Assembly (NCBI GenBank): GCA_000495505.1
Contig: CP006833.1
Coordinates: forward strand, 372,001-436,000
DNA from: Campylobacter fetus subsp. testudinum 03-427
GTDB lineage: Bacteria; Campylobacterota; Campylobacteria; Campylobacterales; Campylobacteraceae
Length of the DNA: 64,000 bases
Direction of reading: 5' to 3'
Both the position numbers and the translations under genes were made by a program. The notes under the pieces are model-generated. The model worked only from the letters and a program-made list of their open reading frames with translations, ran no database searches and had not been told where the DNA came from. Shown here piece by piece: positions 62,668-64,000 of the stretch (within the stretch, counting starts at the first letter, position 1; every line of letters starts with the position of its first letter).

Positions 62668-63878
62668 GAAAACTCTGCTTATTTTTACTCATCATTCAAG
62701 CAAGTTTTGCAAATCCCTTGCAAAATGCTATCGATAGTGCAAGTCCAGGAGATATAATCGAGCTTGGAGATGCTAAATACGTCGGAAATATCGTGATAAA
62801 TAAAGCCATCACGATAGACGGTAAAAACAGAGCAGTTATCCAAGGAGAGGGAAAAGGAGATGTTATAAAGATTATTAGTTCTAACGTCTCTCTTTTAAAT
62901 TTAAATATTCAAGGTAGTGGCGACTCTCATACGACTATAGATTCAGCTATTAGCTGTGATCAAGCAAACGAGATAAGCATTATAGGTAACCACATAAGCG
63001 ACTCTTTGTTTGGTATAAATTTCAAACAGTGTAACGCTTCTGTGATAAAAGATAATTTTATAACTTCAAAAGATGTTGATTTGGGACTTAGAGGCGATGC
63101 TATAAGACTTTGGTATAGCCATGATAATTTAGTACAGAGCAACCATATACAAAAAAGTAGAGATATGGTTATTTGGTATTCGAGTAATAATATTATAAGA
63201 AAAAATTACGGCGAATACGGTAGATACTCTTTACATTTTATGTACGCTGGTAAAAATTTAGTAGAGGAAAACGTATTTAAGTACAACTCAGTAGGTATAT
63301 TTTTTATGTTTTCATCTGGATCTCTTGTGAAAAATAACCAAGTTCTAAGTTCTACTGGAGCATTTGGAGTTGGTATCGGTATGAAAGATACGAGCGATTT
63401 TGTGATACAAAACAATATACTTTCATACAATGCAAGAGGATTATATCTTGATCAGTCGCCATTTCAGCCAGGAACAATAAACAAATTTGAAAATAATCAA
63501 ATTTTATACAACACCGTTGGAGTTCAGTTCCACGCTACTCAGCACAAAAGTATATTTTTAGAAAATGATTTTATAGGAAATATGGAAGTCGCTATAAATG
63601 ATACTCCAGGCTCAAAGATAGCTAAAAATGAGTGGAGCAAAAACTATTTTGACGATTATGAAGGTTTTGATAGAAATAAAGACGGTATAGGAGACCTTCC
63701 ATATCAAAACTATACATATTTAGACTCATTATGGCAGTATCATCCTAATTTACGATTTTTTTACGGTAGTTCTATTATAAGTATTTTAAATTTTATAGCT
63801 CGTTTAGCACCGTTTTCAAATCCGGAACTTCTTATAACAGATGAAAATCCAAGGATAAAAAGAGCATATTATGAATAG
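62664..63878 (+). CDS. nosD: NosD, periplasmic beta-helix protein for CuZ maturation
   Basis: The 404-residue protein starts at GTG 62664, overlapping the nosB stop. A Sec signal peptide (about 1-16) precedes parallel beta-helix repeats of the NosD/CASH type (e.g. AISCDQANEISIIGNHISDS, NLVQSNHIQKSRDMVIWYSS, NNIIRKNYGEYGRYSLHFMY). NosD works with the NosFY ABC transporter to supply sulfur or copper for the CuZ site. NosFY should lie beyond the window. The stop overlaps the nosG start by 8 bp. Confidence 0.95.
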   Translation: MRKLCLFLLIIQASFANPLQNAIDSASPGDIIELGDAKYVGNIVINKAITIDGKNRAVIQGEGKGDVIKIISSNVSLLNLNIQGSGDSHTTIDSAISCDQANEISIIGNHISDSLFGINFKQCNASVIKDNFITSKDVDLGLRGDAIRLWYSHDNLVQSNHIQKSRDMVIWYSSNNIIRKNYGEYGRYSLHFMYAGKNLVEENVFKYNSVGIFFMFSSGSLVKNNQVLSSTGAFGVGIGMKDTSDFVIQNNILSYNARGLYLDQSPFQPGTINKFENNQILYNTVGVQFHATQHKSIFLENDFIGNMEVAINDTPGSKIAKNEWSKNYFDDYEGFDRNKDGIGDLPYQNYTYLDSLWQYHPNLRFFYGSSIISILNFIARLAPFSNPELLITDENPRIKRAYYE

Positions 63879-64000
63879 ACGAAACTTTACTATATTTAGC
63901 TTAGCTACTTTAGCCTGTAGCGGCGTAGCTGGATATCTACTAAAAGGATATGAAGCAAGAAACCATCTAAGACCTCCTGGAAGTGTAAAACACTTTGAGT
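63871..64000 (+). CDS. nosG: NosG (NapG-like ferredoxin-type protein), 5' part
   Basis: Only the first 43 residues are in the window. The N-terminus MNRRNFTIFSLATLACSGV is a Tat-type leader, and LRPPGSVKHFE matches the segment that precedes the first [4Fe-4S] motif in NapG/NosG proteins. With NosH it would form a menaquinol dehydrogenase feeding electrons to NosZ. The start overlaps nosD by 8 bp, in the Wolinella order nosZ-nosB-nosD-nosG. The Fe-S motifs themselves are beyond the window. Confidence 0.85.
   Translation, partial: MNRRNFTIFSLATLACSGVAGYLLKGYEARNHLRPPGSVKHFE

Noticed and set aside
1-64000. tRNA, rRNA, CRISPR, insertion sequence or prophage
   Set aside because: I read the intergenic regions for T-loop motifs, regularly spaced repeats, transposase or integrase genes and found none.

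Overview
This window is AT-rich bacterial chromosome from a Campylobacter (Campylobacterota). The evidence is gene content and order. There is a HAD phosphatase next to a one-chain pyruvate:flavodoxin oxidoreductase, tandem Campylobacter-type major porins, and a cytochrome c-liv-ccsBA block. Further blocks are pgpA-sat-like-HP1021-like regulator-ispDF, mrp-dapD, frdCAB and a dynamin-like GTPase pair. Several follow the C. jejuni order as I remember it (Cj1477c-1476c, Cj1020c-1013c, Cj1610-1605c, Cj0864-0866, Cj0411-0412). A complete-looking nos operon start, thiC and a Y-family polymerase argue against C. jejuni itself and suggest a C. fetus/hyointestinalis/concisus-like species. The species call is inference. 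I saw no rRNA, tRNA, CRISPR array, insertion sequence or prophage.

Layout. 1-6 kb: end of a HAD phosphatase, nifJ/por, and a three-gene unit of unknown function ending in a lipoprotein. 6-9 kb: two tandem porin genes, each with its own terminator. 9-18 kb: cytochrome c, branched-chain amino acid ABC transporter (livJ, livHMGF) and the fused system II cytochrome c synthase CcsBA. 18-22 kb (minus strand): pgpA, an ATP-sulfurylase-like gene, an atypical response regulator lacking the phosphoacceptor Asp, and ispDF. 22-27 kb: thiC-mrp (overlapping), dapD and an ABC-F ATPase. 27-31 kb (minus): frdCAB. 31-37 kb (minus): a tight run of GNAT, copZ-like, copA, Y-family polymerase, TorD-like chaperone and lgt. 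37-42.5 kb: a serine-type transporter, yebC, ppiB and two near-duplicate C4-dicarboxylate symporters. 42.6-49 kb: a CRP/FNR-type regulator divergent from a TorA-like molybdoenzyme with its monohaem cytochrome, then a two-component system. 49-54 kb: dsbL-dsbI, a TonB-receptor-like barrel without a plug domain, and arylsulfate sulfotransferase AssT. 54-58 kb: paired dynamin-like GTPases. 58-64 kb: start of a nitrous oxide reductase operon (periplasmic propeller-like protein, nosZ with fused cytochrome c, nosB, nosD, beginning of nosG), with a nine-G tract upstream.

How it fits together. The region is dominated by microaerobic and anaerobic respiration: fumarate reductase, a TMAO/S-oxide-type reductase and N2O reductase. 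Support functions lie nearby: system II haem ligation, copper handling, a TorD-like chaperone, dicarboxylate uptake and CRP/FNR-type control. The points I consider most worth a second look are the plugless OprC/NosA-like barrel between dsbI and assT, the G9 tract plus FNR-like half-site ahead of the nos operon, and a CRP-like palindrome centred at a predicted -41.5 upstream of the TorA-like gene.
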